DNA from: a virus
IMG/VR virus record: IMGVR_UViG_3300048837_002337
Location: 1 to 57,622 of that record
Strand: one strand, 5' to 3'
Length of the DNA stretch: 57,622 nucleotides
Shown here: in pieces, positions 31,050 to 43,000 of the stretch
Layout: each line of letters starts with the position of its first letter
Numbering within the stretch: the first letter of the stretch is position 1
Notes under the pieces: model-generated
What the model was told of the DNA's origin: nothing
Database searches by the model: none
The model's input: the letters and a program-made list of their open reading frames with translations, nothing else
Position numbers and translations under genes: made by a program

Positions 31050-34000
31050 TGGCTGACCTGACGATTGCCGACGTTCGCGCCAAGTTCCCGCAGTACGACG
31101 ACCTGTCGGACCAGCAGCTTGCGGACGCGGTGCACCAGAAGTTCTACGCCGACGTGCCGCGCCCTGACTTCTACGCCCGGATCGGCCTCGCGGTGGCGCC
31201 CTCGGCCGCCAATCCGACCGCGGCCCCGGAAGACACCGCCGGCTTCTCCTCGGATCTCCTCGCGGCAATGGGTGGTAGCACCCCGGCACCGCCCAGGACG
31301 CCCGCCCCGGCGCAGATCGACGCGCCCGCCGCGCGCCCGATGCAGCCCGGAAGCCTCATCGAGGCGATGACCGGGCATGACGCGGCCCCGGTGATCGACC
31401 GGACCCGCCCGCCGAGCCCGCCCGTGCGCCCGCGCGAGGGCGGGCTCGAATTCGGCATGATGGGTGGTGCCTCGCCGGAGACGGAGGCCTGGGCGCGGCG
31501 CGAGATCGCACGTCAGGAGGCCGAACGCATTGATTTGGTTCGACCGAAGGACTCCCCCGGCATTGCCCCGGCATTGCAGCGGCAAGCCACCACCGCCGCG
31601 CCGGACCCGTTCGCGGGCGAGGGCATGGGCGATATGGCCGCCCGTCGTGGCCAGCAGTTCGCGCGCGGCGCCACCACCGTCATCGCCTCGGTGCCGGAGG
31701 CGCTGGAACTTCTCGGCCGCGACATCGTGCGCACGCGCCTGCCGACCTTCAACCAGGCCGGCGCGGCGCTGTCGGCCGAGCGCGAAACCCTTCTCGGGAT
31801 CATCGAGGCCGAGGGCGCGGAGAGCCAGCGCGGCCGTGCCGCCGCGTTGCGGCTGCAGGCGGTCGATGGCGAACTGATCCGCGCCGCCCGCCTCGTCCAG
31901 GAGGACGCGGCGCGCCTCGAAATCCCGCTCGAAGACACCAAGGGCTTCAAGGCCGGGAAGGCGCTGCGCGCCGCCTCCGAGGAGACGTTCGGGACGCCCG
32001 ACCCGCGCGACACCGGCTTCTGGGCCAAGCTGGCCGAGGGCGGCGGCAGCGTCGCGGGCTTCGCCGGCGCCTCGCTTCTCGGCGCCCCCCTGGGCCCCGG
32101 CGGCGTCCTCCTCAGCGGCGGGCTGACGGGTGCCGCGACGAATTCTTCGCAACTATACCAGGAGGCCATCCAGGCGGGTGCGGACGAGGAAACCGCCCTG
32201 CGCGCGGCGCGCATCGGCGGCCTCGTCGGCTCCTCCGAGGTGCTGCCGATCGGGCGGGCGCTGAAACTCCTGCCCAAGGGCATGCGCAACAAGGTCGGCG
32301 GCTTCTTCTTCAAGCGCCTCACCCATATCGCGGAATCGGCCGGCGAGGAAGCGGCGCAGGAATTTGCGATGCAGGTGGCCAACAACTGGGTTGCCAAGGG
32401 GTTGTATGACCCGGAGCGCGGCTGGTTCGATGGTGCAGGCGAAAGCGCCCTGATCGGCGCCATCCTCGGCGGCGGCATGGGTGCCATCGGCTCCGCGCGT
32501 GGCGAGGGCAAGGCCGACCAACTGCCCATGCGCACGCCGGACGAACCGCGCGAGCGGCAACCGCAGCAACCGCCCGCGCCGCTGACCGACCCGCTCCTGG
32601 CGGCGATGGGCGCTCCGGCACCTGAAGCCCCGGCTCCTGCGCAGCCCGCGCCCGCGCAACCGCAGGCCCCGGCTCCGGAGGCGGCACCGGTCCAGCCCGC
32701 GGCTACAACAAAGGCGCCGGAAGCAGCACCCGCGGCGCCGGAAGCCCAGCCGCAGGCCGATGCCGGCCGCTACGAGATCATGGACGAGGTCGAGACGGTC
32801 GACGGCGAGACGCGCCCGACCGGTCGCAAGGTCCGCATCGACATGGAGACAGGACAGGCGTCCGTGGTGGACGCCAACGAGGCCGCGGCGGGTTCCGACG
32901 CTGCAGGCGCGCCTGGTGGCGCTGATGCTGGTCAGCAAGGCCAGGAGAGCCAGCCGCAGGGCAGGGAGGCGAAAGGGGTGACGTCGCCCGCGCCCGCGGC
33001 TGGCGGCGCGCGCCCGGCGCCGCAGCGCAAGTTCCTCTCCCACGAGGAGACGCTGGCCATCGAAACCGACCCCGACACCTTCCAGTACAAGGGCGGATCG
33101 GACACCGAGGGCGTCACCAGCGCCCTCAAGGGCGTCAGCCGCTTCGATCCCAACCGCGCCGGCCAAGTGGTGATCTTCGAGACGAAGGACGGCCGCCGCA
33201 TCGTCGCCGACGGCCACCAGCGCACCGGGCTCGCCCGCCGCATGGCGGATGCCGGGCAGGAGGATGTCGGCGGCATGGCGGCGGTGATCTACCGCGAGGC
33301 CGACGGCTACACGCCCGAGGAGGTGATGGCGCTCGCCGCGCTGAAGAACATCGGCGAGGGCTCCGGTTCGGCGGTCGATGCCGCCCGCGTCCTGCGCAGC
33401 CGCAGCGAGACGATCGAGGATCTGGGCCTGCCGCCGAATTCCGCCCTGGTGCGCGATGCCGAGGGGCTGCGCCGCCTCTCCGTCGACGCCTTCGGCATGG
33501 TGGTGAACGGGGCGGCGAGCGAGCAGCACGGCGCCATCGTCGGCCGCGCGGTGCCGAACCAGGAGGTGCAGGCCAATATCCTCGGCCTGCTTTCCCGGCT
33601 GAAGCCCGCGAACGCCTTCCAGGCCGAAACCATCGCCCGCCAGGCGGCGGCCGAGACGACCACCGAGACGCAGGACTCGCTGTTCGGCCCCGAGGAGATC
33701 GCCACCAGCCTCTACCTCGAACGCGCCAAGGTGCTCGACGGCGCCGTGAAGGCGATCCGCGACGACATCCGCACCCTGACCGACCGCGCCGATGCGATCA
33801 CCGGCGCCGGTAACGTGCTGGCGAAGGACGAAAACACCCGCCGACTGGACGCAGACGCGAAATTGCGCGACTATCTGACGTCCCAGGCCAACATGAAGGG
33901 GCCAATCAGCGATGCACTCGGACAAGCAGCCCGCGCCGTCAAGGACGGAACGCCCGTCGCAGCGGCAACTCGACGCTTTGTCGAAGATGTCCGCAGAGCG

Positions 34001-37000
34001 CTTGAAGGCGATGGGACAGGAGGCCAAGCGTCTTCGGGAGGAAGAGGCGAGCCTGAAGGCCAGCCGCGCCAAGAGCCGGTAAGCCCGCCCGAGGGCGATC
34101 TGCTGGCCGCCATGGGGGCGACGCCGCAGACGCAGACGCCCGCCGCGAAGCCCGAACCGGATCTTCTCGCCGCGATGGGGGCGGCACCGGCGAAAAACCC
34201 GGAGCCGGATGCGAAGGCGAAGGCCGAGGCCCAGGTCAAGGCGAAGCAGTCGAAGATGGGCACGACGACGCCGCAGGGCGACGCCGGTCCGCTCTTCAAC
34301 GCGCAAGCCGACATCGAGGACGCCAAACCCGCGCTCGCGACGACAGCCGCCGTGCGTCGCGCCGCTCTCATCGACGAACACACCAAGGGCCCGGAAACCC
34401 CGCCGGAGGAATTCGCCGACCTCTTCGACCAGCCCGAAGGGCAGAAGCTGATCGCGAAGATGGAGGGCAAGACCCCGAAGGAGCGCCGCGCCATCGCCGA
34501 TGACTGGGTGCTGAAGACGGGTCGCAAGGCCGGATCAGAACACCTCGTCGTCTTCGACGCGCAGGGCGTGCCGGTCATCATCGCCCGCGGCGGTCGCGCC
34601 TCCATCTGGGTGCCGGAATGGGCCTATTTTGCCGGCGACGCCGGCGATCTCGGCTATGCGACCCACAACCACCCCGGCGACGGCGGGCTGTCGGCGCAAG
34701 ACCTCGTCTCGATGATGGCGATGCAGATCGAGATCAAGGCGATGGGGCACGCGGACGTCGTCCACGGGGCCAAGCCGGGTCCGGTCAAGCCCAGGAACGG
34801 GCTGCCGCCGCACAGCGAACGCACGCTCACCTTCAGCGAGGCGATCCGCTATGGCGCCGACCGCGTCCACGCCGGACTTCAGGACCGCATCAATGGCCTG
34901 ACGGGAGACGCCTTCACGCAGAGGGCGGCGCTCTACAAGCGGGCGCACTATGCCATCCTCAACGTCATCCTTCACCGGATGGGCATCATCGAATACACTG
35001 GCGACGCCGACAGGGTGATCGCCGAAGCGGGAGTTCAGGTCGATGACTTCATCGAAACAGTCGAAGCGGTCGTTCTTGATGGGTTTGGACGGGCCGGATT
35101 CCTTGTCTCCGAGATCCGAGATCACCTCCGCGCTGGAAAGCCTGAAGGCGATGGAGCCGACACCGGCGGTCGAGGCCGAGCGGAAGCGGCTGAACCGGCT
35201 GATGGAGACGGCGACCGAGGCGGGCGGGTTCGCCAGGACGGCAAGCCAGAGGTAAAGGACGACTTCGGCGCCGCGCTCGATGACCTCTTCGGCGCGAAGC
35301 CGGAGAAGCCCGCGCGCTCGAAATCAGACATCGCGAAAGACCTGGGCGACATCTTCGGCGAGGATGGCGACCTCTTCAACATGCCGGAACAGCCGAAATC
35401 CGGCCTGACGGCGCGCGAGCGGGCCGAGATCGAGGCGCGCCAGCGGCAAAGCAAGATCCGCCGCGCCAACCAGACCCGGGTCGAGGACGACCTGCAAAGC
35501 CTCTTCGGTCACGACCGCCAGGGCAACCTGTTCGGCGAGGGCGACATCGACGAGGCCAAGTACGCGCGCGCTGCGCCGGTCTTCAAGGAGGCCCTGGCCG
35601 ACATCGACGTCGCGAACACGCCGCGCAAGGACGTCTTCATCGCCATGATCCGCCCGCTCATCGCGGCCGGGCTCAATCGCCAGGCGATCGAGAACATGCG
35701 CCCCTACTTTGAGCGCTTCTTGAACGACGTCGACCGTGGTATCATCTCTCTTGCGAAGGGAACGGAAGATGCACAACGCACCGACGGCAATCTGGAACGC
35801 GATCGCGGAGACGCAGCCGCTCAAGACGGCCTGGGCAAAGCAGATGTTCCCGCTGCCGGAAGACCTGATGGAAAAGGCGCTGGAACGGGAAGAGGCGCGC
35901 CTGATCAAGGAGACGGGCGACAGCCGGGTGGCGAGCGCCTACCTTCTGGTGATGCCGCTCCTGTGGGAACAGAAGGCAATCCGCCGGTTCAAGGAAGCCG
36001 GGGGGCCGGGAAACAGCCTGCCGATGGTGGAAACCGCGCAGCAGGCCGCAATCCTCGCGAGCCGGGAATATCCCCTGACGAAAGCGCAACTGAAGCTACT
36101 GTCCGACATGCTCAGGACGGCCCCGAACTAAAGGGCCGCGCCGCCGCGCAACGCGCCGCCGACGAGCGGGCCCGGCGCGGCATCAAGCTGGGCGACGAGG
36201 AGGACGTGCGGGCCACCCTGCCGCTCCTCAAGCCCGAACAGCAGGACGACGTCGTCAAGATCGAGCGCCGCTTCGCCAAGCCGGACGGCCACGGCATGAT
36301 GCTGACCAACGGCACCGGCACCGGCAAGACCTATTCCGGCGGCGGTGTGATCAAGCGCTTCGCCCAGGCCGGCAAGACCAACATCCTCGTCATCGCCCCC
36401 TCCCAGGGCATCCTCGACCACTGGGCCGAGGCGCTGCACGATCTCGGGCTGAAGGCGAGCAAGCTGGACGACACGAAGACGGCCGGCGAGGGGATCGTGC
36501 TGACCACCTACGCCAACGTCGGCAAAAACCGCGCGCTGGCCTCGCGCGAATGGGATTTGATCGTTTCCGACGAGGCCCACAAGTTGAGCCAGAACGCGCA
36601 AGGCGACGCCACCTCGGCGCTCGACACGCTCCGCGCCATCTCGCACCGGCCGTCCGACCTCTGGCGCAAGTCCGAGATGATGCGCGCCGCGGAATGGGAC
36701 CGGCTGCGGGCGATGAAGGACGGCGAGGCCAAGACCGCGCTCGCCCATCGCCTCTACGAACAGCGCAAGCAGGACGTCGAACGGCTCTCGCAGCGCCCGC
36801 GCGCGAAGGTGCTCTTCCTCTCGGCCACGCCCTTCGCCTACGTCAAGAACACCGACTATGCCGAAGGCTACCTCTTCGACTATCCGAAGGATGGCCATGT
36901 CGGGAACAGCCGCCAGGGCGGGCAAGCGCTCTTCATGGTGGAGAACTTCGGCTACCGCATCCGCTATCACAAACTGACCCGGCCGGACGCGAACGTCGAC

Positions 37001-40000
37001 ACCGGCGTCTTCGAGCGCGAGTTCCACGAGAAGCTGAAGCGCGAGGGCGTGCTGTCGGGCCGTCACCTCGATGTCGAACCGGACTACGAGCGCCGCTTCG
37101 TGCAGACCGAGGACGCGCAGGGCACGCTGATCGACGACATCCTCAAGTTCATCCGCGAACAGGCCTACGGGCAGGGGCCGGACAAGGACGCCTATGCGGC
37201 GCTTCTGACCTCTGTCGGGAAAAGTTTCAACTATCTCAAGCGCATGCAGCTTCTGGAAGCGATCAAGGCGAAGATCGCGCAGCAGGACATCGACAAGCAT
37301 CTGGCCATGGGCCGGAAGGTCGTCCTGTTCCATGATTTCAACCGGGGGGGCGGATTTAACCCCTTCGCGCCGCACGACGAGGCGGCGCTTGAAGGCTATG
37401 CGAAACTGCTCGCGGCGCGCCCAGAGGTCGCCGATCTGAACTTCCGCGGCTACCTGCCGCCGGTCCAGGAACTGAAGCAGCGCTACGGCAAGCGCGCTGT
37501 GATCTACAACGGCACGATCCCGAACAAGGAGCGCGACAAGGCGAAGACGGCCTTCAACACCGACGGCTCCGGCACCGACATCATGATCGTGCAATCGGCC
37601 GCCGGCGAGGCCGGGATTTCGCTCCACGACATCAGCGGCGGCCACCAGCGCGTGCTGATCAACCTCGGCATGCCGACCCGGCCGACGACGGCGCTGCAGG
37701 AGGAGGGCCGCATCCGCCGCGAGGGCTCCGTCTCCGACGCGCTCTTCCACTACTACACCATCGGCACCACCTGGGAGCGCCAGGCCTTCGCCCGCAAGAT
37801 CGCTGAACGCTCCGGCACGGTCGAGAACCTGGCGCTGGGCAACGAGGCGCGCACCATCCGCGACGCCTTCATCGACGCCTATGAGGAGGCTTCGCCCTGG
37901 GCCCCGGGCGAGGGTGACGGCAAGGGCGGCAAGGAGCGCGACCGGGCGGTCGCCAAGGCCTCGCCCTACGAGATCGCCAAGACCCACTACTTCGGGCGCA
38001 TGAAGACGGCGGGCCGGCGCGACCAGCGCCAGGGCATCGACTTCTACCCGACGCCGGAACCGCTCGCCTTCAAGATGGTGGAATGGGCGCAGATCCGGCC
38101 CTACGAGCGCGTCCTGGAACCCAGCGCGGGCGATGGCTCGATCGCGCGCTACTTCCCCGACCACTCCGACCGCACCATCGTGGAGCCGTCGGTGGAACTC
38201 CTGTCCAAGGCGGAACTCCGGGCGATCGGCGCGCGGGCGGTAAACTCGACCTTCGAGGCCTATCACGTCGTCAACAAGCATCATGCGATCATCATGAACC
38301 CGCCCTTCGGCTCGGGCGGCAAGACGGCGATCGAGCATCTGGCCAAGGCCGCCACCCATCTCAGGCCCGGGGGGCGCATTGTGGCGCTCATCCCGACAGG
38401 GCCGGCGGCCGACAAGCGCTTCGATGCCTGGTGGGACAGTGACGAAAGCGAAGGCCTGTGGCGTTCCGCCGAGGTTGCGCTTCCTGCCGTCACCTTCGAG
38501 AAGGCCGGGACGGCGGTCGCCGCGCGCATCCTCATCATCGACAAGGTCGATCCGGTCGCCAGCGACCTCCTCGGCTCCACCAGCCGCATCAACATGACCG
38601 GCGCGCAGAGCATCGGCCAGTTCTTCGACCGCCTCGAAGGCATCGCGGCTCCGGCCCGGCCGAAGGCAGCGCGCGAGGCGGTGGAAGAACTCCTCGACGA
38701 GCAGGAAGAGGCCAACCCGGCCCTGGCCGCGCCCGAACGCCCGGCCCAGCCGCTGCCGGATCAGGGCTTCAGCCTGGCGCAGACCACGCACGGCAAGACC
38801 GGCGAGGCGCTGTTCGTCGCCACCGCCACCGCGCGCGTCAGCGACGAGGCCTTCAAGGCCACGGTCGCGGTCGCGAAGCGTCACGGCGGCTGGTACTCGT
38901 CCTTCCGCGGCAAGGGCGCGGTTCCCGGCTACCAGTTCAAGAGCGAGGCGCAGCGCCAGGCCTTCCTCGACGACATGGGGAAGCCGACGACCGGGCTGCA
39001 GGAAGAGGCCGCCGGCTTTGCCCGGCCGGTCTTCTTCTCGCCGCTCCTGCGCGCGGTCGAAGGCGCCAAGCAGGCCCGCGCACCGGCGAAGGACTGGAAG
39101 GCGATCATCGCCAAGCTGCCGGGCGTGAAGAAGGCGGAAATGGAGTGGACCGGCGTTCTCGACTGGCTCGACACCGCCGACGGCCAGGTCGAACGCGCCG
39201 ACATCGTGGCCTTCCTGCGCGCCAACCAGATCGAGATCATCGAGGAGCGCCAGACCGAGGAGGGCGAGGACTTCGATCCGGACGAACAGGCGGCCGAGGA
39301 GGCGCTGGGGCACGACCTCATCGAGGAGCCGGACTTCGAAATCTCCGATGGCGAGCCGCTCTATCCGGACGACTGGGACGACGAGGCGGAGTTCTATCTC
39401 GACGAGGCGCGGGAAACGCTGGCCGAGGAGGCGATGGAGGACTGGGACGAGGAGGAGATGGGCGAATTCGATCCCGCGTCGATCGCCGATGACGAGGTCA
39501 TGGACCTCGCCAGGCAGATCGCCGAGGAGCGCTACGAGCCGCATGAGTATTCCGTCACGCTCTACGACCGCAACGGCGATGCCTCCTACGACGGCTACTG
39601 GAACGCCGACGACCGCAGCTATTACTTCCCCGCCCTGTCGGACGAGAACATCGACCACAGCGATGCGCTGAACCTCGCCACCGCGCCGATCATGGAGGCC
39701 CGCCAGAAACAGGTCGAGGAGAAGCTGAAGGAGTTGCTGGCCGAGCACAAGGCCAGCCAGGAGCGCCAGAGGGCCGAGGACGGCTTCGCGGTGGTCGGGT
39801 CGGCGCGGTGGCGCACCTACACCCAGGGCGGCGGCGAGAACTACCAGGAGGTGCTGCTGCGCATCCCGCTCCTGCACAAGATCGGCAAGAACCGGACTGT
39901 GCCCGTGCAGGACGTGGCGGAACTCAAGCGGATCGAATCCGAGATGGACCGCCTCATCAAGGAGAAGGGAACCCGTGTAAAGTACACCGAAGAGTACATG

Positions 40001-43000
40001 GCCCTGCAACGGCAGTCGACGGCGCTCACCGATGGCGTGATGGGCAAAATCCCCTTCGTGCAGTCCTCGCACTTCAGCCGCACCAACGTCGTCGTGCATG
40101 CGCGGATCAAGGACCGCCAGGACAAGGCCGGCAACCGCGTGCTCTTCATCGAGGAAATCCAGTCCGACCTGGCCTCGAAATGGCGGGAGAACACCGAGAG
40201 TGTCGAGGTCACACTTCGCAGACGCGCCCTTGAGGAGGCGTTCGAGAATCTGGCGGCAGCCGACAGGGAGGACTGGAACATCCTCGAAAACGCCGTGTCG
40301 GAACATGCCAGGGCAGCCGGCGCGAACACATGGAAGGCTTCGGTGAATGAGTTTTTGGGGAACTCCACCCCGAGCGAGCCGGACTATTTCCACAGCGACA
40401 AGACGCGCGCCGCTGTAGCCTCGTTCAATGCCGATCCGAAGGTGCAGCGCGCGGTCGAGCGGATGAAGCGCAGGGGAGGCGAGAGGACGCAGTTGAGGGG
40501 TGAACTGACCGCCCTCGGCACCGAGAAGCGCATCGACCCGATGGTGCCGCAATCGCCCTTCTCCGACCCGGAACAGTACACCGTCATGGTCAAGCGGCTC
40601 CTGCGCGAGGCGGCGGCCAGGGGCTACGGCAAGATCGCCTGGACGCCCGGCTACATGCAGGCCGAGCGCTGGAACAACGCCGCGCAAAGCGTTGTGTCGC
40701 GGATCGAATGGGAGCCCTCGACGTCCGGCACCGCGGGCGCGTCCCGCGACGTGCTCTTCCTCATGGCCGGCGGCGGCAGGGAATTTTCCGCAACGGTCGA
40801 CGCCGAGGGCAAGATCCTCGCGACCGATGCCGAACCGTTCCAGGGCAAGACCCTGCAGGCGATCATCGGGCCTTCGCTGGCCAAGCAGGTGCTTGGCGAG
40901 GAGAAGGGCAACGTCGGCGGGCAGAAGATCGTGCTGCCGGATTCCGGCTATGCCATCGCCTATGACGGCCACATCCGCCGCGCCGTCGACAAGCTGACCC
41001 GCGTCCACGGCGTCAAGGCCGAGCCCGACACCTCGATCTACGACCTGATCACCGACCGGCTGGGCGCGCGCTCGACCTATCTCGAAGGCCTGACCACCGA
41101 GGAGATCATCGACCGCATCGCCAATGTCGAGCCAGCCCGCACCGAGCGGCTGCGCAACCTTCTGCGCGAAGACCCGACCAACGAGCCCTATATCCGCTCC
41201 ATCGCCACGGAGCCGATTTCCGACGCCGCTTTCGTGCGCCTCTTCCGCGACAGGATGGAGGACGGCCCGCAAGTCTGGTCGGTCGAGATCAACGACGCGC
41301 TGCGTGCCGCGGCGACCGAGCCGATGCCGCTTTTCCAGCGCCAGGCGCTGCGCCGCACCAGGCCGGTTTCGCGGGAAACCATCCGCCGCATGATGCCCAG
41401 GCTCAGGGCCGAACTGGACCGCCTCGATCTGAAGCGCGTGCACCTCTTCGAGGTCGACCCGGCGCGCTATCCGATGGGCGGGCAGGACGACTGGCAGGGT
41501 CTCGTCCAGCACGGCGAGAACGGCGATCTGGAAATCATCATCGGCGCCTCGCTCGATCCGATGAAGACGATCCATCACGAGGTTATCCACATCCTGCGGG
41601 GGATGAACCTGTTCACGCCCGAGGAGTGGCGCGCGCTCGAACTATCGGCCGCGCGCAAGTGGGTGAAGGAATTCGACATCGTCGCGCGCTATCCAAACCT
41701 CACGCCCTCCGAGCAGATCGAGGAGGCCATCGCCGAGGCCTTCGCCGAGGCCGTGGCGACGAAGAAGGCGCCCGCCGGGTCGGCCGTCATCCGCGCCTTC
41801 AACAAGATCGCGCGGCTCCTCAAGGCCATCGCCAACGTCTTCCGCGGCGCGGGCTTCAACACCGTCGAGGACGTTTTCGGGCGGGTGATCGCGGGCGAAC
41901 TCAGCCGCCGCAACGCCGCCAACACCGGCGCCCTGGCGATGCAGCGCGGCAGCAAGGCACAAGCCGCCCGTGTTCCGAACCGCCAGGCCCGCGCCCACAT
42001 GGCAACCGCCATGGGCGGCAACGCGGCCCATATCCCCGACCGGCGCGTCTGGGAGGAACTGACCCGCACCGGGGCGCCGATCTGGCAGCGCCTGCGCCAG
42101 GGCGCCGGGGCCGCGCATGACGCCGTCGACAAGGCGCGGATCAAGATGCAGGACCGTTTCCTGCCCGTGCTCCGGGCCCAGGAGGCGGTGGTGCGCACGA
42201 CCGGCGCCACCCTCAGCGCGGACCAGAACGCCTACCTGAAGGAAACCACCTTCTCCGGCAAGGTCGGCCGCCACCTCTTCGAGATCGACGAGGAATACAC
42301 CAAGCCGATCATCGACATCATCGCGAAGACCAAGGGCGCGCTGACCTCGGAGGCCGTCGGCGAATGGCTCTACGCCCGCCATGCGATCGAGCGCAACGCG
42401 CGCATCGCCGCCATCAACCCGCGCATGCCGGACGGCGGGTCGGGGATGACGGATGCCGAGGCGCAGCAGATCCTCGCCGATGCCGCCGCGGGCCCCTTCG
42501 CGGCCGATCTGGACCGGATCGGCACCCTGATCGACGGGCTGCGCGAGCGGACGCTGAAACTGCGCGAGGATGCGGGCCTGATCACGCATCGCGAGGCGAA
42601 CCTGTGGCGCCACCAGTACCGGCACTATGTCCCGCTCAAGGGCTTTTCCGAGACGGATCACAGCGAAGCCGTGCTCGACATCGCCGGGGTCGGGCGCCGC
42701 TTCAACACCCGCGGGGCCGAGTCGCGCCGCGCGCTGGGGCGTCGGTCGGAGGCCTTCAACCCGCTTCAGGCGGCGATCACCCAGGCGCAGGAAGTGTCCA
42801 TCCGCGCCGAGAAGAACCGGGTCGGCCAGGCGCTCTACAATCTGGCAAAGGATTTCCCGTCCAAGGCGCTATGGTCGGTGAAGAAGCCGAAGATGAAGCA
42901 GGTCTACAACCGCACGACCGGCCTCGTCGAAAGCCGTCTCGAAGATCCGGTATCGCTCCTGATGGACCCGAACGAAATGGCGGTGAAGATTTCCGGCAAG

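Noticed and set aside
36128-41590. Open minus-strand frame of 1820 codons opposite the giant gene
   Set aside because: It is the antisense shadow of strongly biased GC-rich coding; composition is Arg/Leu/Val/Gly/Asp-heavy with no domain, and the plus strand has clear motifs throughout.
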